From: Acidobacteriota bacterium
Lineage (GTDB): Bacteria; Acidobacteriota; Terriglobia; Acidiferrales; UBA7541
NCBI GenBank assembly: GCA_003224175.1
Contig: QHYQ01000235.1
Coordinates: 1-50,949, forward strand
DNA: 50,949 nt
Direction of reading: 5' to 3'
A model generated the notes under the pieces. It saw only the letters and a program-made list of their open reading frames with translations. It ran no database searches and was not told the DNA's origin. A program made the translations under genes and the position numbers. This document shows positions 1-8,231 of this stretch, one piece after another (positions within the stretch are counted from its first letter, which is position 1; each line of letters starts with the position of its first letter).

Positions 1-1719
1 GGGCGCACTCCGATTCAGATGCCACTGCTGGATCACAGCCATGATATTTTGCGTAACGATATAAAGGATCAGGCCGCTGGAAACCGGAATGATGAAAAAC
101 ATGCCCGTGAACATGATGGGCATGAACGTCATCATGCGCTGCTGGGCCGGATCGGTGACCGTCATCGGCGTCATTTTTTGCGCCGCGTACATCAGCACCG
201 CCATGCTGATGGTAAGGATGAAGTAAGGGTCGCGTCCGGAAAGGTCGTGAAACCAGCCGAACCAGGGTGCGTGGCGCAATTCAATCGTCACATTCAGCAT
301 TCGATAAAGCCCAAACCAAATGGGCATTTGGATCACTTGCGGCAGGCAACTACCCATGGGGTTGACGCCCTCGCGGCTGTACACCGCCATGACTTCCTTG
401 TTCATCTCCTGTTTGCGCGGATCGCGCATGGAATATTTTTTGTAGCGGTCTTGAATCGAGCGGATTTCCGGCGCCACTTTCTGCATCCTCTGCATGGAGC
501 GCCAGCTCTTCACTTTGAGCGGGTAGAGCACCATGTTGATGGCGATGGTCATGACCACAATGGCCCAGCCATAATTGGGAATGAAGTGGTAGAGCCAACG
601 AAGGATGTAGAAGAGCGGTTCGGCCACGAAGCCAAACCAGCCGAACTGCACAAGCCCATTCAGCGGCGGGCGAACGGATTTGAGAATGTCGATATCTTTC
701 GGGCCTACATAAAGCCGCAGCGCAAGCGGTCCCGGCGTGGTCGAACCGACGGCCATTTCAGGCAGAATTTCCTGCTGTGTTTTCCCGTCACTCTGAAGCG
801 TGTGCGTGGTCTGCCGCGCGGAAAGCGTCAGCACGTCAGGAACCGGCTGGCCCTGCGGCGGCTCGGGTGGGAGGAATGCGGCTGCAAAATAGAGATCCTC
901 GATGCCCACGGCGTCGAAAGCTCCGGGCACTTCCGCCGGGAGATTGCGTTGGTTCGGCGCGCCGACGTTTTTGCTCGTGATGGTGCTGACGCTGCCGGTG
1001 CGGGCATCGAAGATGAGCGTTTGCAGCACGGCACGAAATGCTGTCACGTCGCCAAAACCGCCGCGCCAGGCCACGCTGTAGCTGGCCGGGCGTCCGTCTT
1101 GCCGAACTGAAGTTTCGACTCCGACGATGTAACTGCGATCGAACTTCAGTGTCTTTGTGACCTCGAGTCGGCCATCACTCCAGTCGAATTCAACCTGCGC
1201 AGGAGCCGCAATCGTACTCTCGGTATTCTCAGCGCCGCGGTCGGAAGAAGCCCTGACGACGTAAAGGCCCTGGTTGGCGGCGGACTCGAGTTGCGAATCC
1301 ACAAACTGCAAGGAAAGCGGCCAGCCACTCGTCTGGCGCGCAAGATCCGCATTGACCAAATCCAGTGTGCGCGGCGGATTGCCCTCGTCAGTATATTTAT
1401 TGAGCTGCCAACTGCGTACTACAGCGCCACGATTCGAGAGCTCGACGCGATACAGATCGCTCTCGATGACGATGTTTTTCTCTCCCGTGGCGGCAACCGG
1501 AGCGATAGAAGTGGCGCCGGCCGAGCTTGCCACGACGGGCTGATTTGGCGGAGGAGCCAAGGCGTCGGCATTGCTCGACGCATTGGGAGCGTGCTGCGAG
1601 GCCGCGGCTCCGGGCGGCGGTTGCGGCTTCGGCGGATTCAGAAAATACCAGCCGACCATCACCAGAAGCGCCAGTGCGAATGCCAGTGCAACTCGAGCCT
1701 GGTCCGAAATCTCTCTCAC
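1..1719 (-). CDS. yidC: YidC membrane protein insertase (3' end cut by window edge)
   Basis: YidC inserts and folds proteins in the inner membrane, alone or with Sec. Reading the complement from a GTG at 1719 gives 573 codons with no stop before base 1. Residues 12-28 form an N-terminal membrane anchor, followed by a Pro/Ala-rich linker and the large periplasmic beta-domain typical of Gram-negative YidC (about residues 70-370). The insertase core follows, including LYPLKVKSWRSMQRMQ, NPMGSCLPQVIQMPIWFGLY and further membrane segments near the cut end. Only the last few tens of residues should be missing. The GTG overlaps the stop of the upstream rnpA-yidD gene (GTGA), so translation is probably coupled. 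The groove position that is Arg in E. coli (before the YPL motif) reads Asn here. Confidence 0.95.
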   Translation of the reverse strand, partial: MREISDQARVALAFALALLVMVGWYFLNPPKPQPPPGAAASQHAPNASSNADALAPPPNQPVVASSAGATSIAPVAATGEKNIVIESDLYRVELSNRGAVVRSWQLNKYTDEGNPPRTLDLVNADLARQTSGWPLSLQFVDSQLESAANQGLYVVRASSDRGAENTESTIAAPAQVEFDWSDGRLEVTKTLKFDRSYIVGVETSVRQDGRPASYSVAWRGGFGDVTAFRAVLQTLIFDARTGSVSTITSKNVGAPNQRNLPAEVPGAFDAVGIEDLYFAAAFLPPEPPQGQPVPDVLTLSARQTTHTLQSDGKTQQEILPEMAVGSTTPGPLALRLYVGPKDIDILKSVRPPLNGLVQFGWFGFVAEPLFYILRWLYHFIPNYGWAIVVMTIAINMVLYPLKVKSWRSMQRMQKVAPEIRSIQDRYKKYSMRDPRKQEMNKEVMAVYSREGVNPMGSCLPQVIQMPIWFGLYRMLNVTIELRHAPWFGWFHDLSGRDPYFILTISMAVLMYAAQKMTPMTVTDPAQQRMMTFMPIMFTGMFFIIPVSSGLILYIVTQNIMAVIQQWHLNRSAP

Positions 1720-2117
1720 GAACGCACCTCGCGAGTCGAGAGCTCGTCCGGATCCGGAACGGGATCAACGCCGCCTTGCGTGAAAGGACGGCAGCGCCAT
1801 AAGCGCGCGAGTGCCAGCCGAGCTCCGCGGATGGCGCCGTGATCTGCTTCGATCGACGCAAAAGCCACGCGCGTCATCGAAGTGCGTGGATGAATTACGA
1901 TGTCCCATCCCGGGGAGATCTCCGAACTATTCCGCCGCAGGATTTCGCGGATGCGGCGGCGAATTCGATTGCGGACCACCGCGCCTCCCAGCGCTTTCTT
2001 GACGCTGATGCCGAAACGGCTTCGTGGCCCGCCATTGCCACGATAAAAAACCACGAACTGCGCCGAGGATTTCCGGCCGCCGCCGCGATATACGGCCTCG
2101 AACTCGGAACGGCGCAC
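1716..2117 (-). CDS. rnpA: RNase P protein component fused to a C-terminal YidD fragment
   Basis: Residues 1-90 are RnpA, the protein subunit of RNase P that matures tRNA 5' ends: RSEFEAVYRGG, FGISVKKALGGAVVRNRIRR (the RNR signature) and GWDIVI are all visible. From about residue 91 the frame reads HGAIRG, LALARLWRCRPF and GGVDPVP. These match the second half of YidD, the small membrane-insertion factor normally encoded between rnpA and yidC. The first half of YidD, with its CRFYPTCSEY-type motif, is absent. RnpA-like sequence (QSFPRAARL) continues in frame upstream of the GTG at 2117, so the true start may be earlier, perhaps at a non-standard codon overlapping rpmH. The order rpmH-rnpA-(yidD)-yidC is the usual operon. 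The chimera could be a real deletion or an assembly error. Confidence 0.85.
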   Translation of the reverse strand: MRRSEFEAVYRGGGRKSSAQFVVFYRGNGGPRSRFGISVKKALGGAVVRNRIRRRIREILRRNSSEISPGWDIVIHPRTSMTRVAFASIEADHGAIRGARLALARLWRCRPFTQGGVDPVPDPDELSTREVRS

Positions 2118-2163
2118 CAGACGCGCGGCGCGAGGAAAACTCTGCGGCGCACCCTCCGAAGCT

Positions 2164-2304
2164 TTAAATGGGCGTGAGGCGATGACGACCCTTCTTACGG
2201 CGCGCTGCCAGGACTTTGCGGCCCCCTTTGGTTTTCATTCGGGCGCGGAAGCCATGGGTCTTATGGCGCCGGCGCACTTTGGGTTGAAAGGTGCGTTTGG
2301 GCAA
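2164..2304 (-). CDS. rpmH: Ribosomal protein bL34
   Basis: This 46-residue protein of the large ribosomal subunit reads [20 protein letters not shown] and then [20 protein letters not shown], the complete bL34 pattern, ending HRLTPI. It is very basic and of normal family length. The start codon is TTG at 2304, preceded by a GAGGAG ribosome-binding sequence five bases upstream. No ATG or GTG lies in frame at the right place, so the TTG start is well supported. It is the first gene of the rpmH-rnpA-yidC operon, and a promoter-like pair sits about 97 bases upstream. The rnpA reading frame runs open through its 3' end. Confidence 0.95.
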   Translation of the reverse strand: MPKRTFQPKVRRRHKTHGFRARMKTKGGRKVLAARRKKGRHRLTPI

Positions 2305-2400
2305 CGATGCTCCTCACAGCAGGCCCCCGATTCCTCCGCCAAATGCGCCACACAAGGGCTGCAGTCACTAAATCCGCCACGTCGGACCAGCAAAACATTT

Positions 2401-2429
2401 AGTGTATTCGACCACCCAAGACCGGTCAA
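2401..2429 (-). promoter_or_regulatory. Probable sigma70-type promoter of the rpmH operon
   Basis: On the complement strand a TTGACC -35 box (2424-2429) is followed after exactly 17 bases by a TACACT -10 box (2401-2406). It points toward rpmH and leaves a leader of about 90 bases. The rest of the 2305-2713 gap holds no convincing gene. Confidence 0.6.
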
Positions 2430-2713
2430 GGCGCACCAGGGGTTATACACTTCGCGGCAAACTCGGCTACACCCCCTCGGCGCGAGTCTGGCCGCGTCGC
2501 AATTAGGTATCAATGCGGTGAGGGGCTAGGATAGAGCGACTTGAAACTACCCTCCCCAAAGGGCAACAAAGGGCCGGGGCGCGCGCGAGGGCTAGGATCA
2601 GGCCGCTGTCCCCGAGCTGCCCCGTAGATCAGTAGATTTGCTCTGAAGCAAGCCGTAAATTGAGCCTCCCGACCCTCTTCGTCCCACACGTTCAAATACC
2701 TGGAGGCTGAGGC

Positions 2714-4159
2714 ATGTGGCGCACTTCCTTTCTCATGATAGCGCTGGCAACGAGTCTCTTCCTGGCCGCTTGCGGTGGGTACACCAACTATTCTTCGAGC
2801 TCCATGGGTAACGGTGTGCCGATGACCCCGATGGTCCTGACGATCGGAGATACCCCACCCAGCAATGTCGCAGTGCTCTTCTTCGAGGCCTTGATCACCA
2901 AGGCGACCCTTCAACCGTCGGATCCGATGAAACCGGCAGTCACGGTACTATCCACACCGGTCGAGGCGGAGTTCGGTCACCTGCAGACCGACAGGGCATT
3001 CCTGAATCTGGCGAATGTCATGCCCGGCACCTACAACAGCATTACGCTGACATTTGGCAATGCGACGCTGACGATTCAAAACCATTCGGGGGGCACGTTT
3101 GGCTCCTGCGCAAATAATTCGGCCTGCGAACTTACGCCACCTTCAATCCATCCATGGTGACGGTGTCCGGTGCGCCGTTCCCCATTACCATCACGCAGAA
3201 TTCGGTCGTCGCTCTGAAGTTGGATTTCGACGTGAACTCCTCGGTCCAGCCGGGCCTTTCGATGATCAACCCCACGGTCACGATCACAAGCCTGATCCAG
3301 AGGGGATGAATCTGAGGGCGCCAAGGAGGTGGACGAGGTCGACGGACAGGTGACCGGTGTCGGCAACAATCAGCTCACCCTGATGAACGAGCGGAGCGGG
3401 CAATCGTTCAACGTCAGCGTCGACACCAACACGGTGTTCCAGGACTTCGACCGCTCCGGGTGTACCGCCAATCCAGCGGACCTTAGCTGCGTCAAGGTGG
3501 GGCAGATTCTCGACGTGGACTTGAGCGCAAACGGCATGGGGGCAACCCTGGCCAAGCGCGTCGAGTTTGAGGAGAGCGCCAATCACGAGGCCCTCAAGTG
3601 AATCATCACCAGCGTGGACAGCGCGACCCAGTTCCATATGGTGGTGTTCAACGAGGAGCCGGCGATCGCTGGGGTCTCCGAAGGCTCGCCCCTTGTCGTC
3701 ACGATTCAGAATGGCGCCATGTTCCAAGTCGCTCAAGAGGAGATGGGCGAAAACGGTAGCTTTAGCGATGCAAGCTTGAGGTTTGCAACCGGTGCCGACC
3801 TGCTCGTTGGCCAGGACGTGCAAATACGGCCCGGAACTGCTCCGACGAGCGGAAGCGTTACGACGGTCACGACTGATTTAGTGCGCCTCTGGCCTTCACA
3901 GATCACTGGTACGGTGGGGAGCGTGGATACGAGCGCGGGCACGTTCACCTTGACGGGGCTCTCGCCTCTGTTCACGGGTGCGATGCCAGCGGTCACAACG
4001 ATCACCGTGGAGACGCTCTCAGGCATGCTGGTCATGGACGGTTCGGGGTCCGGGCTGCCGGCCGTTAGCGGCACCGTGTCGGTGAAGGGCTTGCTCTTCA
4101 ACACGTCGGGAGCGCCAACGCTGGTGACGCGAAGGATGCGCGAGCAGCACAACGACTAA
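2714..4159 (+). pseudogene. Decayed lipoprotein gene, DUF4382/DUF5666-like
   Basis: The gene starts at ATG 2714 behind a GGAGG site. It encodes a lipoprotein signal peptide (LFLAACGGYTNYSSSS, with a lipobox Cys) and a secreted Thr/Ser/Val-rich beta protein resembling acidobacterial DUF4382/DUF5666 lipoproteins. The frame is broken three times. Near 3138-3142 a base seems to be missing, so the true continuation (TFNPSMVTVSGAPF) is in another frame. At about 3302-3305 an extra G in a GGGG run restores the first frame (EVDGQVTGVGNNQLTL). At 3599-3601 an in-frame TGA interrupts LK/IITSVDS, consistent with a GGA-to-TGA change. The same frame then runs to the TAA ending at 4159. Two compensating indels and one nonsense codon indicate a pseudogene, unless they are sequencing errors. 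Function is unknown; such proteins are predicted to be exported. Confidence 0.75.
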
Positions 4160-4184
4160 GTCTCTGAGGAGTTGGTTAGCAGCC

Positions 4185-4499
4185 TCAGTGTCTTGTGTCG
4201 TCTGGAGGCCTATCCGCGACATCCGGATGAGCGGAGGTGCCTGCATCTCGAAATAGCGGATGCGGAGCGAACGACTCAGGAGGCTCGTGTTCGACCCTCA
4301 GCACTTCTGAGGGTTTATAGAGATACTCCTTCTTGCACTCATCGCATCGGACCTTGAAGGGGCGGTTGACAGGAGGGCGAGAGGTGAAGGCGTCTGTCTC
4401 TGCAAGTAGGATTTTGTGCCTGAAAAATAGATTGTGCCGAATGTGGAACCAATGGTTCTTGCAGAGCACCAGCCAAAAATAAGAGCTATCTTCCCACAT
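4185..4499 (-). CDS. Small conserved-looking protein with a CxxC motif
   Basis: This 104-residue product starts MWEDSSYFWLVLCKNHWFH. It has a central VRCDECKKEYLYKPSEVLR segment in which CDEC could be half of a zinc ribbon or part of a redox site. A GAGGAGG ribosome-binding site sits six bases before the ATG at 4499, which supports real expression. The C-terminal third is rich in Pro, Asp and His and may be degraded or out of frame compared with relatives. It lies tail to tail with the decayed lipoprotein gene. I recall similar short proteins of unknown function in Acidobacteriota but cannot name a family. Confidence 0.55.
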   Translation of the reverse strand: MWEDSSYFWLVLCKNHWFHIRHNLFFRHKILLAETDAFTSRPPVNRPFKVRCDECKKEYLYKPSEVLRVEHEPPESFAPHPLFRDAGTSAHPDVADRPPDDTRH

Positions 4500-4804
4500 A
4501 CAAACCTCCTCTAAGCCATCACATCGTTGGGTGCGGGAATCAACGGGGTGAAGTTAACACGAATATTGCGATTTGGACCTCTTGCTCGCGCATCGTACAC
4601 TTGTCCTAACCTCGACACAACGAATTTGCCCCCAGAGCAGGGCCCGTTGAGATTCGCAGCTGGTTTTCGCGCTAGATAATTGTTGATCTTGGTGCGTAGC
4701 GGGCGCCCCCGGTTTTTTCCGCCGTGCAACTATGAAGAATCGCGAAAAGGCGGGCCTCATTTCAAAGCGCCCGTCTACCTAACCCGTCAAGGCGGCCAGG
4801 GCTG
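4500..4804. other. Intergenic region without a recognisable gene
   Basis: Apart from the ribosome-binding site of the minus-strand gene ending at 4499, nothing recognisable is seen. The short open frames on both strands here have no ribosome-binding site and no family resemblance. Confidence 0.4.
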
Positions 4805-5025
4805 TTATACCAGCGCGCCGAAAGTACCCACCTGCACGAAGGAAGCACGCGGATTTCCGGAACCGTAGGCGGCATCGCTGACGGTGAGATATGGGTTCGT
4901 GACGCTTAATTCGGTATCATCGGGATTGTTCAAACCGGAAAGGTAGCCCGAAAAGCCTGTCCGAAAAGCTCGGAGGAAGGCGTACGGGTCTTGAGGAGGA
5001 TTGCCGTGAGGAAAATTCTTATCAT
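4805..5025 (-). pseudogene. Possible 3' remnant of a secreted or outer-membrane protein gene
   Basis: On the complement an open frame without a start codon reads PYAFLRAFRTGFSGYLSG, then DDTELSVTNPYLTVSDAAYG and SGNPRASFVQVGTFGALV, ending at a TAA (4805-4807). The alternation of small, aromatic and polar residues looks like the C-terminal strand region of a secreted beta protein. A stop lies just upstream at about 5028 and there is no ribosome-binding site, so at best this is a gene remnant. It overlaps the start of the plus-strand gene at 5006. Chance open frame remains possible. Confidence 0.25.
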
Positions 5026-5533
5026 TTCAATGACTGTCACAGGATTGACGATGTTGCTATCCGTGCAGTCTCACGCTCAGCAGCAGGCGCGCTCCGTGTC
5101 AGGGAAGCAAGCGACGAGGGATATCAAGGTCATCTCAAGTGCCGGCGCACGCGCCTTGGCGGACGCCTGTACCGCTTGGGCTGAGCAGAATAAGCAAGTC
5201 GTGGCGATGGCGATTCTAGATTGGGGCGGTAACCTCGTCGAGTCCCACGCTATGGAGGGCGCGCCGATGAACGCGATCGACACCGCACTGCTAAAAGCTA
5301 AGTCGGCTTTGCGCTGGCGCCGCCCGACCTCGGAGACCAACAAGATGGTTCGGAGCGGTCAAAATTTGGCGCCGACCTTCATGCGCGACTTCCCTCAACC
5401 AGGCGCGCTTCCCATCGTGGTCGATGGCCAGGTCGTAGGAGCAATGGGCGTCTCCGGCGCCGACGGCGAGAAATGCGCCCAGGCGGCAATCGACGCGGTG
5501 TTCAAGGGGCAGGCGACCTCTTCGTCACAATAG
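5006..5533 (+). CDS. Secreted GlcG/HbpS-like (DUF336) protein
   Basis: An N-terminal signal peptide (MRKILIISMTVTGLTMLLSV, then QSHAQQ with a likely cleavage after HA) precedes a single GlcG/HbpS domain of about 140 residues. It shows AWAEQNKQVVAMAILDWGGN and LPIVVDGQVVGAMGVSGADG, the two signature stretches of the family. Members bind heme or corrinoid-type ligands or act as accessory proteins of glycolate use; the ligand here cannot be told. I chose GTG 5006 because a GAGGAGG site lies six bases upstream; an in-frame TTG at 4991 sits inside that site. It stands alone, converging with the HEAT-repeat gene. Confidence 0.8.
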   Translation: MRKILIISMTVTGLTMLLSVQSHAQQQARSVSGKQATRDIKVISSAGARALADACTAWAEQNKQVVAMAILDWGGNLVESHAMEGAPMNAIDTALLKAKSALRWRRPTSETNKMVRSGQNLAPTFMRDFPQPGALPIVVDGQVVGAMGVSGADGEKCAQAAIDAVFKGQATSSSQ

Positions 5534-5644
5534 AGCGCATAGCGTCGGGCGCGCTCGCTGAGCACCAAAAATGCTCGCGGGCCCGCACGGTTGCGGCGAA
5601 GCTAACTGCCTAAACGTTGCAAGTAAGATCGCGTTTGACGTGGA

Positions 5645-6565
5645 TCAGCCGCGGGAGTGCTGGGACCACCAGGAGCGCCAAGCGGCGGGGTCGGAACCTA
5701 TTCCCGCGGCAGCAATGTCACGCAAAGCCTGAAAAACCCAGGAGCGAGTGGTGGCGTCAAGAGTGGCATCGTCCATCATTTTCAGAAGGTCGGGAACGGC
5801 GTGCATGCGCTGAGCCTCGCTGAACATCCCAGACTGCGCAATGCTGCAAGCGGCCATTTCCCGGACCTGGGGCGAGGGATCTTCGCGGAAAATGCCAATA
5901 AGAGCGGGGATCGCATCGTCGGTGGCGAGAAGGCCCAAGCCGATTGCGACATAGGTCCGCGTCAGTTGGTCGGGATCGTGGATGCGATCGAGAAAGGTCA
6001 ATTCCAGACGAGAGGTTTCTACGCCGCGATTGCCAAGAACACCGAGGATCCAAAGGAGCCAGGCGCGATGATCGGGCTCGTTCTCCAAGCGCGTGAGCAG
6101 CTTATCGACGCTATAGGGGCTCTTGGGCAAGTTATAGCCCGCGAGAGTCACTTCGAGCGAGGCGGCCCGCACGCGAAGGTCATTTGCATTTATCGCAGTA
6201 TTGAGTAGGCCGGCGAGAGGGCCCTTTTCAACCTCGAGGTGGCCGTACCAGGAAGGAACGCTCTTGTCGATGAGCTCAATCGCACCTTCGTAATGGTTGA
6301 TGGCGCGTTCCATGAGGAGTTGGGCTTGCTGCTGCGGAGTCATAGAAGGCAGCGCTTCGATTTCATGGTCAGAGAGCTTAGGCGCGGAAGCCGAAAGCGG
6401 GGTGGTCTTGAGCTGATTAACCTGCGCAGCCCTTATCGTAGCGGGATTAGCCCCGGCAAACATGGCCAAAGCCAGTCCGAAGCCGAAAATGGCGAAGAGA
6501 CGCACTCCGCGGTGCGGCGTTTGTGGACGAATCTCTCCGGACAACTGAGTACGTGGTTTTCTCAT
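5645..6565 (-). CDS. Exported HEAT-repeat protein
   Basis: The 306-residue product has a basic N-terminus and a hydrophobic segment (residues 22-44: LFAIFGFGLALAMFAGANPA), which is a signal peptide or anchor. Alpha-helical repeats follow: RVRAASLEVTLAGYNL, AWLLWILGVLGNRGVET, TRTYVAIGLGLLATDDAIPA and QVREMAACSIAQSGMFSEA. These have the HEAT pattern (paired helices, Asp/Arg at repeat turns, PALIGIFRED), so it is probably a periplasmic protein-protein interaction scaffold. No catalytic motif is visible. The ATG at 6565 has only a poor ribosome-binding site. It is transcribed away from the ffh operon, and its target is unknown. Confidence 0.7.
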   Translation of the reverse strand: MRKPRTQLSGEIRPQTPHRGVRLFAIFGFGLALAMFAGANPATIRAAQVNQLKTTPLSASAPKLSDHEIEALPSMTPQQQAQLLMERAINHYEGAIELIDKSVPSWYGHLEVEKGPLAGLLNTAINANDLRVRAASLEVTLAGYNLPKSPYSVDKLLTRLENEPDHRAWLLWILGVLGNRGVETSRLELTFLDRIHDPDQLTRTYVAIGLGLLATDDAIPALIGIFREDPSPQVREMAACSIAQSGMFSEAQRMHAVPDLLKMMDDATLDATTRSWVFQALRDIAAAGIGSDPAAWRSWWSQHSRG

Positions 6566-6775
6566 GGGAAGGGCCGTTCAGCCAAGGTAGCCATCTGCGC
6601 CGCAACGGACAATAGTACGAAAAGGCCAGAAGCGCAGCCGGATGAAACAGGCCCCGATTACCCCATCGTTGCAGAAAAATGGGGGAGGGGTCTCCCCTCA
6701 CGCACTCCGATGACCACGCTGTCTGGGGTGGAGCACGCACGGGTTCCGATTCCTCGGGCACTTGTGGACCCTCGA

Positions 6776-6804
6776 TTGACCGCGACTTAAGCGTCTCCTA
6801 GAAT
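6776..6804 (+). promoter_or_regulatory. Sigma70-type promoter of the ffh operon
   Basis: A TTGACC -35 box (6776-6781) and a TAGAAT -10 box (6799-6804) are separated by exactly 17 bases, pointing to ffh with a leader of about 44 bases. This is one of the best promoter matches in the window. Nothing else is seen in the gap 6566-6854. Confidence 0.7.
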
Positions 6805-6854
6805 CTAAGATGAGATCGGGAATTTAGTTACTTCGCAAGGGCAAGCTTCTAACG

Positions 6855-8231
6855 ATGTTTGAAACTCTCACGGAAAAATTCCAACGGGTCTTCAAGAACC
6901 TGCGCGGCCAGGGGAAACTCACCGAGGAACACCTGGATGCCGCGCTGGGCGGAATTCGCGAAGCGTTGCTGGATGGCGACGTCAACGTGGACGTTGCGGA
7001 CGAGCTCCTCGCCCACATTCGCGCCAGGGCCTTGGGTTCGGAAGTCCTGCTGCAACTCTCGCCAGATCAGCAAGTACTCAAAATCGTGCGCGATGAGTTG
7101 CTGGAACTGCTTGGCAAGCATGCCAAACCTGCGTTTGCGTCGCGGCCACCTTCGGTATGGCTGATTGTTGGTTTGCAAGGCTCTGGCAAAACCACCACCA
7201 CGGGAAAGCTTGCCAAGTGGCTGGGCAATGGGCACCGGCCGCTGGTCGTGTCCACCGACGTTTATCGGCCGGCGGCGCGCGAACAACTGGCGCAAGTGGC
7301 GAAAGCAGTCGGCGTGAATTGCTGGCCGGGCGCGGGCACAGACAAACCCCTGGAAATCGCAAAAGGGGCGATTCGCGAAGCCAGGCTCTCGGCTTCTGAC
7401 GTGATCCTCGTCGACACCGCCGGCCGTCTGCACATTGATGACGAATTGATGGCCGAACTCGGTCATCTCAAGCGCGAACTGCAGCCGAGCGAAATCCTGT
7501 TCATTGCCGACGCCATGATCGGGCAGGACGCGGTGCGCTCGGCCGGCGAATTCCATCGCCGGCTGGGGCTGACCGGCGTGATTCTCACCAAGCTCGATGG
7601 CGACGCGCGTGGCGGCGCGGCGCTTTCCATCGGCAAAGTGACCGGGGCGCCGGTGAAGTTTGTGGGCGTCGGCGAGAAATATGACGCGCTCGAAGCTTTC
7701 TACCCGGAGCGCATTGTTTCTCGGGTGCTGGGAATGGGCGACATGCTCACGCTGATTGAACGCGCCGAGCAGGCCATCGACCAAAAACAAGCCGCCGAGC
7801 TCGAACGAAAACTTCGTCGCAGCGAATTTACGCTCGCGGATTTCCGCGATCAGTTGAAGCAGGTCCGCAAGATGGGCCCGCTCGAGCAAGTGCTGGGCAT
7901 GCTGCCGAAGGTGGGCCCGTTTGCCAATCTTCCGCGGGACGCGCAGGTTGATGAATCGCGGTTGAAGCACGTGGAAGCCATCATCAACTCGATGACTGCT
8001 GCCGAGCGCGAGGACCACGACTTGATTGACGGCAAGCGACGCAAGCGCATCGCCCGGGGGAGCGGCACTTCCGTGCAAGAAGTGAACCAGGTGCTGAAGC
8101 AATACATGCAGATGCGCAAGATGATGAAGCAATACGGGGCCCTAGCAGCGCAAGGGCGGCTTCGCGGGTTGAGCAAAGTGCGCGGGGCGCTTCAGCAGAT
8201 GCAGCAAGGCGAGGAGGCCACCGAGGAATGA
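6855..8231 (+). CDS. ffh: Signal recognition particle protein Ffh (SRP54)
   Basis: Ffh is the GTPase of the signal recognition particle. It binds signal sequences of nascent inner-membrane proteins and SRP RNA, and docks to FtsY. The 458-residue product has the N helical domain (1-85), the G domain with GLQGSGKTTTTGKLA (P-loop), DVYRPAAREQL, DTAGR, TKLDGDARGG, and a methionine-rich M domain (about 325-440) with the RNA-binding part around RIARGSGTSVQEVNQVLKQY. Length is normal. Its stop overlaps the start of tag (ATGA), so the two are translationally coupled. It heads an operon of translation genes. Confidence 0.98.
   Translation: MFETLTEKFQRVFKNLRGQGKLTEEHLDAALGGIREALLDGDVNVDVADELLAHIRARALGSEVLLQLSPDQQVLKIVRDELLELLGKHAKPAFASRPPSVWLIVGLQGSGKTTTTGKLAKWLGNGHRPLVVSTDVYRPAAREQLAQVAKAVGVNCWPGAGTDKPLEIAKGAIREARLSASDVILVDTAGRLHIDDELMAELGHLKRELQPSEILFIADAMIGQDAVRSAGEFHRRLGLTGVILTKLDGDARGGAALSIGKVTGAPVKFVGVGEKYDALEAFYPERIVSRVLGMGDMLTLIERAEQAIDQKQAAELERKLRRSEFTLADFRDQLKQVRKMGPLEQVLGMLPKVGPFANLPRDAQVDESRLKHVEAIINSMTAAEREDHDLIDGKRRKRIARGSGTSVQEVNQVLKQYMQMRKMMKQYGALAAQGRLRGLSKVRGALQQMQQGEEATEE

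Noticed and set aside
19-1110. Long open frame on the plus strand
   Set aside because: It is antisense to yidC, whose conserved motifs are on the other strand; the His/Arg-rich translation is typical of a shadow frame.
4511-4868. Small frames on both strands in the 4.5-4.9 kb gap
   Set aside because: No ribosome-binding site, no family resemblance and odd composition.
6849-8132. 427-codon frame opposite ffh
   Set aside because: Ffh motifs on the plus strand are unambiguous; the minus frame is His/Leu/Val-rich mirror coding.
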